In this document: one piece after another, positions 8,397 to 15,205 of the stretch
Position numbering within the stretch: the first letter of the stretch is position 1
Layout: each line of letters opens with the position of its first letter
Source of the DNA: CAYVZU01 sp964455935
GTDB taxonomy: Bacteria; Fibrobacterota; CAYVZU01
Direction: 5' to 3'
Length of the DNA stretch: 16,618 nucleotides
NCBI GenBank assembly: GCA_964455935.1
Contig: CAYVZU010000088.1
Span: forward strand, 1-16,618
Made by a program: the position numbers and the translations under genes
The notes under the pieces: model-generated
Database searches by the model: none
What the model was told of the DNA's origin: nothing
The model's input: only the letters and a program-made list of their open reading frames with translations

Positions 8397-8648
8397 TCAA
8401 TCCAAGGAATAAGCTGTTATTATCACTTGCGTCTTTTCTTGCGAATCGGGCTCAATTACGATTTCCCACTTACGACCCCTTACAAACGAACTCGCAATCC
8501 ATCGTCCGGGAATTGCATCAGGCACCAGTTTTGTTGCACTCTCCAACATTTCCCGAAGATCGATCTCGGTAAAATCACGCTGAACCATCCTCTTCTCAGC
8601 GTGCGGGGTGATTTCAATTTCCCAGTGCCACCATTTGGGCCGATCCAT
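8397..8648 (-). CDS. DUF4258-family protein, putative RelE-like toxin
   Basis: 83 residues, ATG at 8648 with AAGG seven bases upstream. The segment ITPHAEKRMVQRDFTEIDL (H16, R20, R24) and the C-terminal strands RKWEIVIEPD and VIITAY are the DUF4258 hallmarks. This small basic alpha/beta fold is related to RelE/HigB-type mRNA-cleaving toxins and to other stand-alone proteins. The stop lies three bases before the ATG of the DUF2283 gene, so the two form one unit. A promoter candidate lies just upstream (8678-8707). The toxin activity is an inference from family and layout; it could also be a non-toxic housekeeping pair, which is common for DUF4258/DUF2283. Confidence 0.75.
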   Translation of the reverse strand: MDRPKWWHWEIEITPHAEKRMVQRDFTEIDLREMLESATKLVPDAIPGRWIASSFVRGRKWEIVIEPDSQEKTQVIITAYSLD

Positions 8649-8677
8649 AATTGCCTTTCGGAACCCGGCTCATTCAA

Positions 8678-8707
8678 AAGATAGACCATTTTGCATGGGA
8701 CTGGCAA
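8678..8707 (-). promoter_or_regulatory. candidate sigma70-type promoter for the DUF4258/DUF2283 pair
   Basis: On the minus strand TTGCCA (8707-8702; 5 of 6 matches to TTGACA) is followed after 18 bases by TATCTT (8683-8678; 4 of 6 matches to TATAAT). Transcription would start near 8671, giving a leader of about 20 bases before the ATG at 8648. This is consistent geometry but not proof. Confidence 0.4.
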
Positions 8708-8879
8708 GCTACGGTGTACACAGGGGTGCAACGCGTGGGCACATGGTTTAAGAATTGGGCAAGAGTCTGCCAATGACACCATGGGACGTTCCCCCTGTTG
8801 GCCAAACGGAGCACGGTTCTGTGAAAAACTGAAGGGGAAGATCCTTGGTTTACTCGACCCAACCGGCCTATTCTTCGAC

Positions 8880-9755
8880 TCAGTTTCGATCTGTTCGATG
8901 TGCTACAAATTCGCGTGGCGATTTATTGTGATAACGCCTGAAAGCGACTGAGAACGCAAACTGGTTGCCATAGCCAACCAGTCGCGATACCGTATGGACC
9001 TTGTAATCAGTTTGGGCCAGGAGCTGCGCAGCGCGTTGCATACGCAGCCGCATCACAAGCCGCATCGGCGTAGTGCCCAGGTATTTCTTCACCCAATATG
9101 TGGTGTTGCGTTGGCACATACAAAGTTCCGCAGCCATTTCTTGCAGGGTCCACGGGTGGTCGAGCCGAGAATCAATGCATTTGATAAGATGGTTCAGCCG
9201 TTTGTAGGTGATATGGTTTCGCGCGGTCTCTTGTGTCTTAAGTTCATCGCGGACAAACCGCAGGATCAGATTGCATAGATGCCATCCGCTGTCTATGTGG
9301 TCTTCTTCGTTACCAACAGTTTCGCTGTAGCAGCAACCCAGGAGCCATTCCAATTCCTTGAATCGTCGTGATGTTTTCATTTCGATATCGACGGCATCGA
9401 TAATCCAAACCTTAGGATCGAAAAAGAACCAGAATATTTTCCATGGGGCACGGAGGACTCTGAAATGATGTGGACAGTGTGCAGGCATGATCAGCAGGTC
9501 GCCGCGGGTGGCGGTTAGTTGTCGTCCCGGACTCTTACACACGCCGGATCCGCCAGTGGTGAACAGAAGTATGTGAAAATCGGGATTGCGTCGCGCGACC
9601 TGATAGTTCCCTTTTGTTTTCGCCAGGCCACAGTGAAGTACCCCGTTTGAGGAAAGGGCATCAAGACCGCCATGGCAGGAAATAGGCAGATAACGGGTTA
9701 TACAGGTCGAGGGGATATTTGCTATTTCACGAATATCATTTTCCAGCCGTAACAT
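8880..9755 (-). CDS. AraC-family transcriptional regulator
   Basis: 291 residues. The N-terminal part (about 35-115) is a cupin-like sugar-sensing region (FHILLFTTGGSGV, RGDLLIMPAHCPHHFRV). The C-terminal 100 residues hold the two helix-turn-helix units of AraC/XylS: WTLQEMAAELCMCQRNTTYWVKKY (about 202-225) and VHTVSRLVGYGNQFAFSVAFRRYHNKSPREF (about 253-283). It should bind DNA and respond to a sugar or related ligand. It is divergent from the plus-strand block starting at 9866, so that block is its likely target. The ATG at 9755 follows AAAAGG with no spacing, so translation may be weak; no better in-frame start was found. Family assignment is firm, ligand unknown. Confidence 0.93.
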   Translation of the reverse strand: MLRLENDIREIANIPSTCITRYLPISCHGGLDALSSNGVLHCGLAKTKGNYQVARRNPDFHILLFTTGGSGVCKSPGRQLTATRGDLLIMPAHCPHHFRVLRAPWKIFWFFFDPKVWIIDAVDIEMKTSRRFKELEWLLGCCYSETVGNEEDHIDSGWHLCNLILRFVRDELKTQETARNHITYKRLNHLIKCIDSRLDHPWTLQEMAAELCMCQRNTTYWVKKYLGTTPMRLVMRLRMQRAAQLLAQTDYKVHTVSRLVGYGNQFAFSVAFRRYHNKSPREFVAHRTDRN

Positions 9756-9773
9756 CCTTTTGTAATAGATAAT

Positions 9774-9790
9774 TGCTATTTATAATAGCA
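9774..9790. promoter_or_regulatory. palindrome in the divergent promoter region (candidate operator)
   Basis: TGCTAT and ATAGCA form a perfect 6-base inverted repeat around TTATA. It covers a perfect TATAAT on the plus strand (9781-9786) and TATTAT on the minus strand (9787-9782). A second short palindrome, GCATATGC, adjoins it at 9788-9795. A protein bound here would block both promoters. Most AraC proteins bind direct rather than inverted repeats, so the binder is not assigned. Confidence 0.4.
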
Positions 9791-9810
9791 TATGCATTGC
9801 CTTTAAGCAA
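9782..9810 (-). promoter_or_regulatory. candidate promoter of the AraC-family gene
   Basis: Minus strand TTGCTT (9810-9805), 17-base spacer, TATTAT (9787-9782). The start of transcription would fall near 9775, about 20 bases before the ATG at 9755. The divergent plus-strand TATAAT at 9781-9786 overlaps this -10 box; no good plus-strand -35 is seen, as expected for an activator-dependent promoter. Confidence 0.45.
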
Positions 9811-9865
9811 ATGTGCCATGCTGCCAGCTCTCGCCACGAACAACCTGTCTTCAGGAAGGACCAAA

Positions 9866-10117
9866 ATGCGTGAAACAACCATGACCGCCAATTTCAATCA
9901 TGAGTTTGGGCCGATGGGAATTAACAAAATGGCCCTGGGACAGGGAGGTCTGTCGAGTGATCCCATGTGGGAGAGCCGCGTAGCCGAAGTCAGAGCGCTG
10001 AATCCGGCCATCATTCGTTTCTGGGCCCAGGAGTACTTCAAGCCGATGTCTAAAGCAGAGCCTTGGGGCGTGCATTCGTGGTACATCCATGGAACAGATT
10101 GGGATGTTGATGCGTGA
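9866..10117 (+). pseudogene. truncated gene, N-terminal 83 residues of a probable glycoside hydrolase-like protein
   Basis: The ATG at 9866 has a strong, well-spaced ribosome site (AGGAAGGA), and the frame closes at 10117 after 83 codons. The protein begins MRETTMTANFNHEFGPMGIN and continues with WESRVAEVRALNPAIIRFWAQEYF. This resembles the first barrel strand of large sugar-acting proteins (clan GH-A, GH39-like), but no catalytic residue is included and the last dozen residues look random. No continuation was recognised in other frames before the GNAT gene at 10233. I read it as the 5' stub left by an internal deletion; an expressed short peptide is the alternative. The in-frame upstream start at 9773 lies in the promoter region and is rejected. 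Confidence 0.5.
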
Positions 10118-10157
10118 GAAAGTTCAGGCCTAACCATTTCTGTGGAATAGCGGCGCA

Positions 10158-10173
10158 ATAGCCGGCAGGCTAT
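10158..10173 (+). promoter_or_regulatory. inverted repeat upstream of the GNAT gene
   Basis: ATAGCC and GGCTAT form a perfect 6-base stem around GGCA. The left arm also lies in a near-direct repeat (AATAGCGGC at 10146-10154, AATAGCCGGC at 10157-10166). It sits between the truncated gene and the GNAT start and has no T-run, so it is more likely a protein site, a leader hairpin or a deletion scar than a terminator. Confidence 0.3.
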
Positions 10174-10232
10174 GATACAACGAGAGCAGATATTTGCCCT
10201 TGATAAACAATAACAGGAGACATTCAGAGAAA

Positions 10233-11099
10233 ATGACCGTCGAAATTGCTTCCTTTCATGATGAGGCCCGAAAAGATGCAATGGATGTTATCAATGCCTA
10301 TCTCGAAGGCTGGCCCTACACGAGGAGCATTGATGAAAGTCTGTTCGCTCATTGGAAACATCTCAATGACCATTATCAACCCCATAACATGCTCCTTGCG
10401 TATGATAGAGGAAAGCCGGTCGCTTTTCTGCATGGCGAAATCATCGGCAGCAAGCGTGCCGGATGTTTGCTGCTTGCGCTGAACCCAGGAATGGTTCCGG
10501 CCGCAGAAGCGCTTCTTGCCCGGTTTGAGGATTATGCCCGCGCTGCCGGTGCCGAATCAATTACCGGGCCCAATAATGACGCGCAACCATTTTACTCCGG
10601 ATATGTCCTTGGGCAGGAACCGTTTCATCCACACTTCGCGGTGGAGAGTACTGAGGTTTTTGTTCGTGCGGGCTATCGTATCAGCCATCCTGCAGTGATC
10701 ATGCAAAGAAACGCTGGACTCACGAAGCAGGTGTGTTTTCCAGACGGATATGCCTTCACAATAACGCCGCGACAGGAGCATGAGGCACAAGGCATATCGA
10801 TTTCCGTTATGGCGCAGGAACTGAGGGTGGCTCAGTGCGACGCGCGTGTTTACCCCCACTTGAGGAGCCCTGAAGGTTTGGTGGTTGGCCAGATCGGCCC
10901 GCTTGAAACAAAAGAACTCCACCGAAACAAAGGAATAGCGCGGGCCATGGTGTTGGAAAGCCTTCGACTGCTCCATGGTTTGGGCGCGGAGGATGTATTG
11001 ATCGCAACAGGTTTGAACAACTATGCTGCTCTCCATTGCTATGAGAAACTTGGGTTCAAACGCCGGTACAACATCAATGAGTGGTCCAAACATTTATGA
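10233..11099 (+). CDS. two-domain GNAT-family N-acetyltransferase
   Basis: 288 residues from the ATG at 10233 (AGAG five bases upstream); a TTG at 10194 would add 13 unlikely residues. The C-terminal GNAT domain (about 190-285) has the acetyl-CoA loop HRNKGIARAM (230-239) and the final strand/helix pattern LNNYAALHCYEKLGFKRRY (261-279). The N-terminal half (about 1-155) has the degenerate GNAT layout MLLAYDRGKPVAFLHGEI and EVFVRAGYR without a clear acetyl-CoA loop, so the protein is probably a tandem fold with one active site. The substrate is unknown. The EamA transporter gene follows after 22 bases and a glycosidase gene after that, so an amino-sugar or small amine substrate is possible inference. 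Confidence 0.85.
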   Translation: MTVEIASFHDEARKDAMDVINAYLEGWPYTRSIDESLFAHWKHLNDHYQPHNMLLAYDRGKPVAFLHGEIIGSKRAGCLLLALNPGMVPAAEALLARFEDYARAAGAESITGPNNDAQPFYSGYVLGQEPFHPHFAVESTEVFVRAGYRISHPAVIMQRNAGLTKQVCFPDGYAFTITPRQEHEAQGISISVMAQELRVAQCDARVYPHLRSPEGLVVGQIGPLETKELHRNKGIARAMVLESLRLLHGLGAEDVLIATGLNNYAALHCYEKLGFKRRYNINEWSKHL

Positions 11100-11121
11100 A
11101 GCGTCTGGCCTGGAGCACCCT

Positions 11122-12042
11122 ATGGAGAATTCGCACAACCTATTGGCTCTGATGTTCGCTCTGCTGGCCGGGATTGCCTATGCATTGTTCGGTCTAAGCT
11201 ATAGGGTCGTTATAACCAAAGGCTGTCGAAATACAGCGACTCTTTTCAGCTTGTCGATCTTTGCAGGATGCATTTCTGCATCAAGGATCCCATTCGAACC
11301 GTTGCTGTTGATGGATAAAGGACTGTTGGCGCTTGCGATCTTCAGCGGTATTCTACAGTTCACGGCGACAACGGCCATGATACATGCCAACACCTTGGGT
11401 CCCAACTCGATTGCCTGGACTGTTGTCAATCTCAGTCTCCTCGTGCCGATCACTGTCTCGCCTTTGTTGTTCCATGAATCGGTGTATTTGTCGGATGTAT
11501 GCGCGCTCATTCTCTTCATTTGTATGGTCTTGTTCTTTAGACAAGGAATCTCCAGGGCCGGTGAAGTCGCCGGTGGACGCGGCTGGGTCCTGGCAATGGT
11601 ATTATCGTGTGTCTTCGCCTGCAACGGCCTTTGGCTGGTATTATCGAAAGTAAAGGAATCTGTATTTCCGAATTCCTTTGCCGGCGAATACGCTACAATC
11701 AATTATCTGACCATGGCCGCACTGTCGCTTGCATTCCATGTTAAGCGATCCGGTTGGAGCGCGCTTCGGGCAATGGAATTGAAAGTCGGGGCCGCCGCCG
11801 GTGCACTCAGCGCCACCGGCATGCTGTGCACACTTGCATCACTGTCGCTGCCGTCAATCGTCATATTTCCCGTGGTTAATGGAATTTCGTTGACAGGCGG
11901 TGTGGTGATGACTGCTATTTTGTTCAGGGAGCGAATGAACTACTACAAAGTGCTCGGCATTTGTTTCGGTGTTATCGCTCTGTTGGAAATTACGCTTCGA
12001 GAGCAGTTCCCGCACTGGATGCATGTTGTTTTGGTGAAATAA
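11122..12042 (+). CDS. EamA/DMT-superfamily 10-helix membrane transporter
   Basis: 306 residues from the ATG at 11122, with GGAG six bases upstream; an in-frame start at 11023 would overlap the GNAT gene by 77 bases and is rejected. About ten hydrophobic segments form two halves, for example LLALMFALLAGIAYALFGLSY at the start and VIFPVVNGISLTGGVVMTAILFRERMNYYKVLGICFGVIALLEI at the end; ILFRERMNYYKVLGI is the usual closing signature of the second EamA repeat. Family members move small metabolites across the inner membrane, and sugar-type relatives exist (rhamnose and glucose uptake proteins of the DMT superfamily). The context suggests a sugar or acetylated product, but direction and substrate cannot be read from the sequence. 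Confidence 0.85.
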   Translation: MENSHNLLALMFALLAGIAYALFGLSYRVVITKGCRNTATLFSLSIFAGCISASRIPFEPLLLMDKGLLALAIFSGILQFTATTAMIHANTLGPNSIAWTVVNLSLLVPITVSPLLFHESVYLSDVCALILFICMVLFFRQGISRAGEVAGGRGWVLAMVLSCVFACNGLWLVLSKVKESVFPNSFAGEYATINYLTMAALSLAFHVKRSGWSALRAMELKVGAAAGALSATGMLCTLASLSLPSIVIFPVVNGISLTGGVVMTAILFRERMNYYKVLGICFGVIALLEITLREQFPHWMHVVLVK

Positions 12043-12073
12043 GTGGATCCCAATTACCGAAAAATCAGGACCA

Positions 12074-12102
12074 TAGCCAATTAAATTCATTTGAGTTATA
12101 AT
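12074..12102 (+). promoter_or_regulatory. candidate promoter of the glycosidase-like gene
   Basis: TAGCCA (12074-12079; 4 of 6 matches) is followed after 17 bases by a perfect TATAAT (12097-12102). The ATG at 12125 lies about 15 bases after the expected start of transcription and has a strong ribosome site (GAAGGAGG). The gene may therefore be transcribed on its own as well as from upstream. Confidence 0.45.
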
Positions 12103-12124
12103 GGAGCAGTAGCGAAGGAGGGGT

Positions 12125-14461
12125 ATGAACAATAATGATCGTGTGGTCAATACGCATGCCTGTGAGCTTAATATGAAAACCGCATTGGGCTGGTATCCGA
12201 AAATGAAAAACCAGTTTGCTCCTCTGGGATGGAAGGATAACCTGTTTGAGTTCCTTGTGATGTGGAACGGGGATATTGTCGCGCCCACGAAGGTTCCGCT
12301 CAAAAAGGGGCTGGAGAGTTACCATCATGCTGATGCGCAGTTCAACTTTTTCTGGAAGGTTGGGGACATTTTTGAATGCGGGGGGGACAAACTTCATGAT
12401 AATGCACCCGTGTGGCAGGAATATTTGGATGGATGGAAGCCTGCGATTATAACCAATAAATTTGTCCAGGGACTTGAAATAACAGAGATGGCATTTGTTC
12501 ATTCCCACAAAACCGGAGAGCCGGCAAATGGCGATGAAAACATGTTTTTGTGGCTGAACTTCAGCATAAACAAGGCAGTCCGGATACTGGTGCCTGAAGA
12601 CGAATTAACTTTGTATGTTCAGATACATTCCCATTCCTTGCGGACCAGCATGGAAGCGGGCCGTAACAGCTATAATATCCCCTCTGCGGAACCATACGCC
12701 CATCAACTGCTTTTGCAAGATTATTTCCTCATGCAGGATGATGGGAATGCCAGAATGGCGGTAGTACCGGATAATAAGCTCGATATATCTTATTCGCCGG
12801 TTTGGGAGAAAAAGGATTGGCCGGTTACGAGCAAGAACGGAGTATTAAAGATCAAACTGAGGCTGACGGATGGAAAGGCTGATTTCGGACTGATCATTCC
12901 AATGCTGCCGCTGCCAAAAGATGAATTGTATTCCGAAATGCAGATCGGATGCAGTGCGGCGCTTCAGCAAAGCCTCCAGTTCTGGGAGAGGGCCTATGCG
13001 GAAGGTGTAAGCATTCAGACATCCGATAAAATAATAGAAAATACCTTTAGGACAAATCCATGGAGAATGTTTGTGACGGCTGAGAGAAATCCTGTTTTTA
13101 AGGAATATTGCATAAACAACGGAGCTTTTTCTTATGATGCTTTATGGCCAACGCCCGGCTGTATGAGCACTGTTTGGGGTTTGGATTACATGGGATATCA
13201 TAAGGATGCCGATAAATACCTGGAGGTTTACAGGAATGACCAGGGGAACACATCGCCTCCCGGTAATTTCTATCTACCTCATTCCGGATTTTTATCCACG
13301 CCGGGCAATTTCGAGGCAATTAGATGGGTCAATGAGCATGGCGCAATCATATGGGCTGTTGCGGAACACTATCTGCTGACAGGTGACGGGCCTTTCCTCG
13401 ATAAATGGATGCCCTCTATCCTGAAAGCTTGTGAGTGGATTCAGGTACAGCGAAACAATACGGCGCATCCTGGTGTCAAAGGAGTATTGCCTCCCGGAAC
13501 CGCCACGGATGATAAGATTCACGGACAGTTCATCTGGAACGATGGCTGGATGTACAAGGGCCTGACATCGGTAGTAAAGGCTCTTGCCGCGGTCAATCAT
13601 CCGGAAACGGAGAAATGGGAGAGGGAAGCACAGGAATATAAGAAGGCGTTTAATGCCATATATATGGAAACCTGCAAAAATGCTCCTGTTTGGATTGACG
13701 ATAGCGGCTGCCCACATCCGTTTTTGCCCACCGAAATCTCAGGCAAGCTGTGGGACAGAAACAGGCATGCCTTTTACCTGGACACAGGGCCGCTATTTCT
13801 GGCTTTTTCCGGTCTTGTAGATATTGAAAGTGAAATTTATACTGCTGTATTGAAATGGCTGAGGGAAGGACCTCATGTGAAATATTGGAGATTTGACGGT
13901 TGCTGCTCGCAGCTACCTGTGCTGCATCATGAGATGTCAAGCTGTGAGCCATGTTATAGCTGGAATATGGATATAAATTTCCTCAGGAACGACAGGGCAC
14001 ATTTCATAGAGGGGCTTTTCGCGCAGTTTGCAGGGGCGAGAAATACCGATCTATTTTCCGATGTGGAAACAAGGAATGGAATGTTTGCCACTAATTTTAC
14101 GACACCGGTTACTTTTCGTCATTTCAGGAATGCGCTTGTTTTTGAGAATGAAAACGTATTGGAATTCCTCAGGATGCTTCCTGCTGCGTTCGTTGGGCCC
14201 GGAAACAATCTGAGGATCAAAGGGCTTCCAACGTATTTTGGCCCAATGGATATTTTAATCGACTCCGATAGCAGCGGGAACCGTACCTGTGTGAATATCG
14301 GGATGTCACTTAGAACAAGGCCCGACAAGATACGTCTTTATTTTCCGCCGCAGGTATTATTCCGCAAAATTATCCTCAATGGTGAAACATATAACTTGAA
14401 TTCAGGATATGTGGAGCTGGAAGGCGAGTATCCTGAGAAAATTGAGATGCTAATACTTTAA
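12125..14461 (+). CDS. six-hairpin (alpha/alpha)6-type glycoside hydrolase-like protein, cytoplasmic
   Basis: 778 residues without signal peptide or membrane segments. The N-terminal about 290 residues are beta-rich. Residues about 300-640 have the helical-pair rhythm of six-hairpin glycosidases (as in GH63, GH78, GH95 and glycogen-debranching types): NTFRTNPWRMFV, MSTVWGLDYMGYHKDADKYL, INEHGAIIW-like helix at 402-414, IWNDGWMYKGLTSVVKAL (470-487), FYLDTGPLFLA (550-560) and YSWNMDINFLRNDRAHFIEG (611-630). A beta C-terminal domain closes it, as in family 65/78/95 enzymes. Acidic candidates in the barrel include D354, E404, D473, D553 and E603; the catalytic pair is not identified. The cysteines at 593, 594, 607 and 610 are notable. 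It probably cleaves an imported oligosaccharide or glycoside. It is more AT-rich than the outer genes, suggesting transfer. The exact GH family is not assigned. Confidence 0.75.
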   Translation: MNNNDRVVNTHACELNMKTALGWYPKMKNQFAPLGWKDNLFEFLVMWNGDIVAPTKVPLKKGLESYHHADAQFNFFWKVGDIFECGGDKLHDNAPVWQEYLDGWKPAIITNKFVQGLEITEMAFVHSHKTGEPANGDENMFLWLNFSINKAVRILVPEDELTLYVQIHSHSLRTSMEAGRNSYNIPSAEPYAHQLLLQDYFLMQDDGNARMAVVPDNKLDISYSPVWEKKDWPVTSKNGVLKIKLRLTDGKADFGLIIPMLPLPKDELYSEMQIGCSAALQQSLQFWERAYAEGVSIQTSDKIIENTFRTNPWRMFVTAERNPVFKEYCINNGAFSYDALWPTPGCMSTVWGLDYMGYHKDADKYLEVYRNDQGNTSPPGNFYLPHSGFLSTPGNFEAIRWVNEHGAIIWAVAEHYLLTGDGPFLDKWMPSILKACEWIQVQRNNTAHPGVKGVLPPGTATDDKIHGQFIWNDGWMYKGLTSVVKALAAVNHPETEKWEREAQEYKKAFNAIYMETCKNAPVWIDDSGCPHPFLPTEISGKLWDRNRHAFYLDTGPLFLAFSGLVDIESEIYTAVLKWLREGPHVKYWRFDGCCSQLPVLHHEMSSCEPCYSWNMDINFLRNDRAHFIEGLFAQFAGARNTDLFSDVETRNGMFATNFTTPVTFRHFRNALVFENENVLEFLRMLPAAFVGPGNNLRIKGLPTYFGPMDILIDSDSSGNRTCVNIGMSLRTRPDKIRLYFPPQVLFRKIILNGETYNLNSGYVELEGEYPEKIEMLIL

Positions 14462-14499
14462 GTGGGTCCTCAAAATTAATTTCACACGGCCTTTTTGCG

Positions 14500-14528
14500 A
14501 ATCGGACAACTCCGGTTATGGTTTTTTT
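14500..14528 (+). terminator. rho-independent terminator after the glycosidase-like gene
   Basis: AATCGGA (14500-14506), loop CAAC, then TCCGGTT (14511-14517) make a 7-pair stem including one G-U pair. After ATGG comes a run of seven T (14522-14528). It begins 38 bases after the stop at 14461. The four bases between stem and T-run make it imperfect. Confidence 0.55.
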
Positions 14529-14568
14529 ATTTATATCGTCTTGGAGGTTTGGTAGGGACAAAACGATT

Positions 14569-14967
14569 CTATTGTAGTGTCTCCAACGCTTCTTTACATT
14601 TGGCAATTTTGGTCATGATCTTTTCCACCGATGCGCTCCAGACAAAAATGCGTGGACTCTGATTATGTGCGTCGATGTATTGTTGGATTGCACGGACCAA
14701 TTCCGGGACTTTTTCAGATGTGCCGCGCCGAATACGTTTGTCCGTGATCTCGCGAAACCAACGCTGGACCATATTGAGCCATGAACTGGATGTCGAATGC
14801 AAATGGAATCGCGGGTGCCGTTTGAGCCAGGATTGAACGCGGGCGTGTTTGTGCGTGCCATAGTTGTCGACGATCAAGTGCAGGGACAAATCGACCGATG
14901 TTTTGACGTTGATGAGTTGGAGAAATCGAATGAATTCCTGATGCCGGTGGCGCGGCAGGGCAGTTAG
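14569..14967 (-). pseudogene. IS630-family transposase, 3' remnant
   Basis: The reading frame closes at 14569 and keeps recognisable IS630/DDE_3 sequence up to about 14958-14967. It contains LPRHRHQEFIRFLQLI, then LHLIVDNYGTHKH with the second catalytic aspartate, then HPRFHLHSTSSSWLN and RWFREITDKRIRRGT, and ends with an FVWSASVEKIMTKIAKCKEAL-type tail. The N-terminal half (helix-turn-helix and first aspartate) is absent; upstream of 14967 the frame no longer looks like transposase. At the place where the family has NxVERWF, the third catalytic acid, this copy has VQRWF (codon 14766-14764, CAG for GAG). It is therefore inactive on two counts. It marks past insertion next to the sugar block. 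Confidence 0.85.
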
Positions 14968-15205
14968 GGACGGACCTTTAGAACTTTATTAACGGGCCTT
15001 CGACGCCGAATTAATTTACCTCCGACCGTGCCACCTCTGGGGCAACACTTAAAACCTAATGACCACTGTTCAGATAATTAGATAATCCGACCTCGATGAC
15101 GGTGATGGAAGATGACGCCGGATCGGATGCACATAGGGGCGGAGATCGAAATGTCGATAATTCTGCCGTAGATAGAGCGTCGGAACGGGTGCAAACGCAG
15201 GATAA
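14968..15205. other. gene-free stretch between transposase remnant and acsC
   Basis: About 240 bases. I see no coding frame with family features, no RNA gene and no terminator for acsC. It holds GATAAT repeats (15073-15078 and 15081-15086) and a perfect palindrome GATAATTATC (15201-15210) that overlaps the acsC stop. The base composition changes here from AT-rich to GC-rich, so this is the probable junction of the accessory block. Confidence 0.4.

Noticed and set aside
8649..8879. Gap between the AraC gene and the DUF4258 gene
   Set aside because: Short open frames on both strands show no family features, and only a 4-base stem was found after the AraC stop. Apart from the promoter candidate at 8678-8707 nothing is supported.
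11023..11121. Upstream in-frame start for the EamA transporter
   Set aside because: It overlaps the GNAT gene by 77 bases and adds a non-hydrophobic stretch; the ATG at 11122 has a spaced GGAG and begins directly before the first membrane helix.
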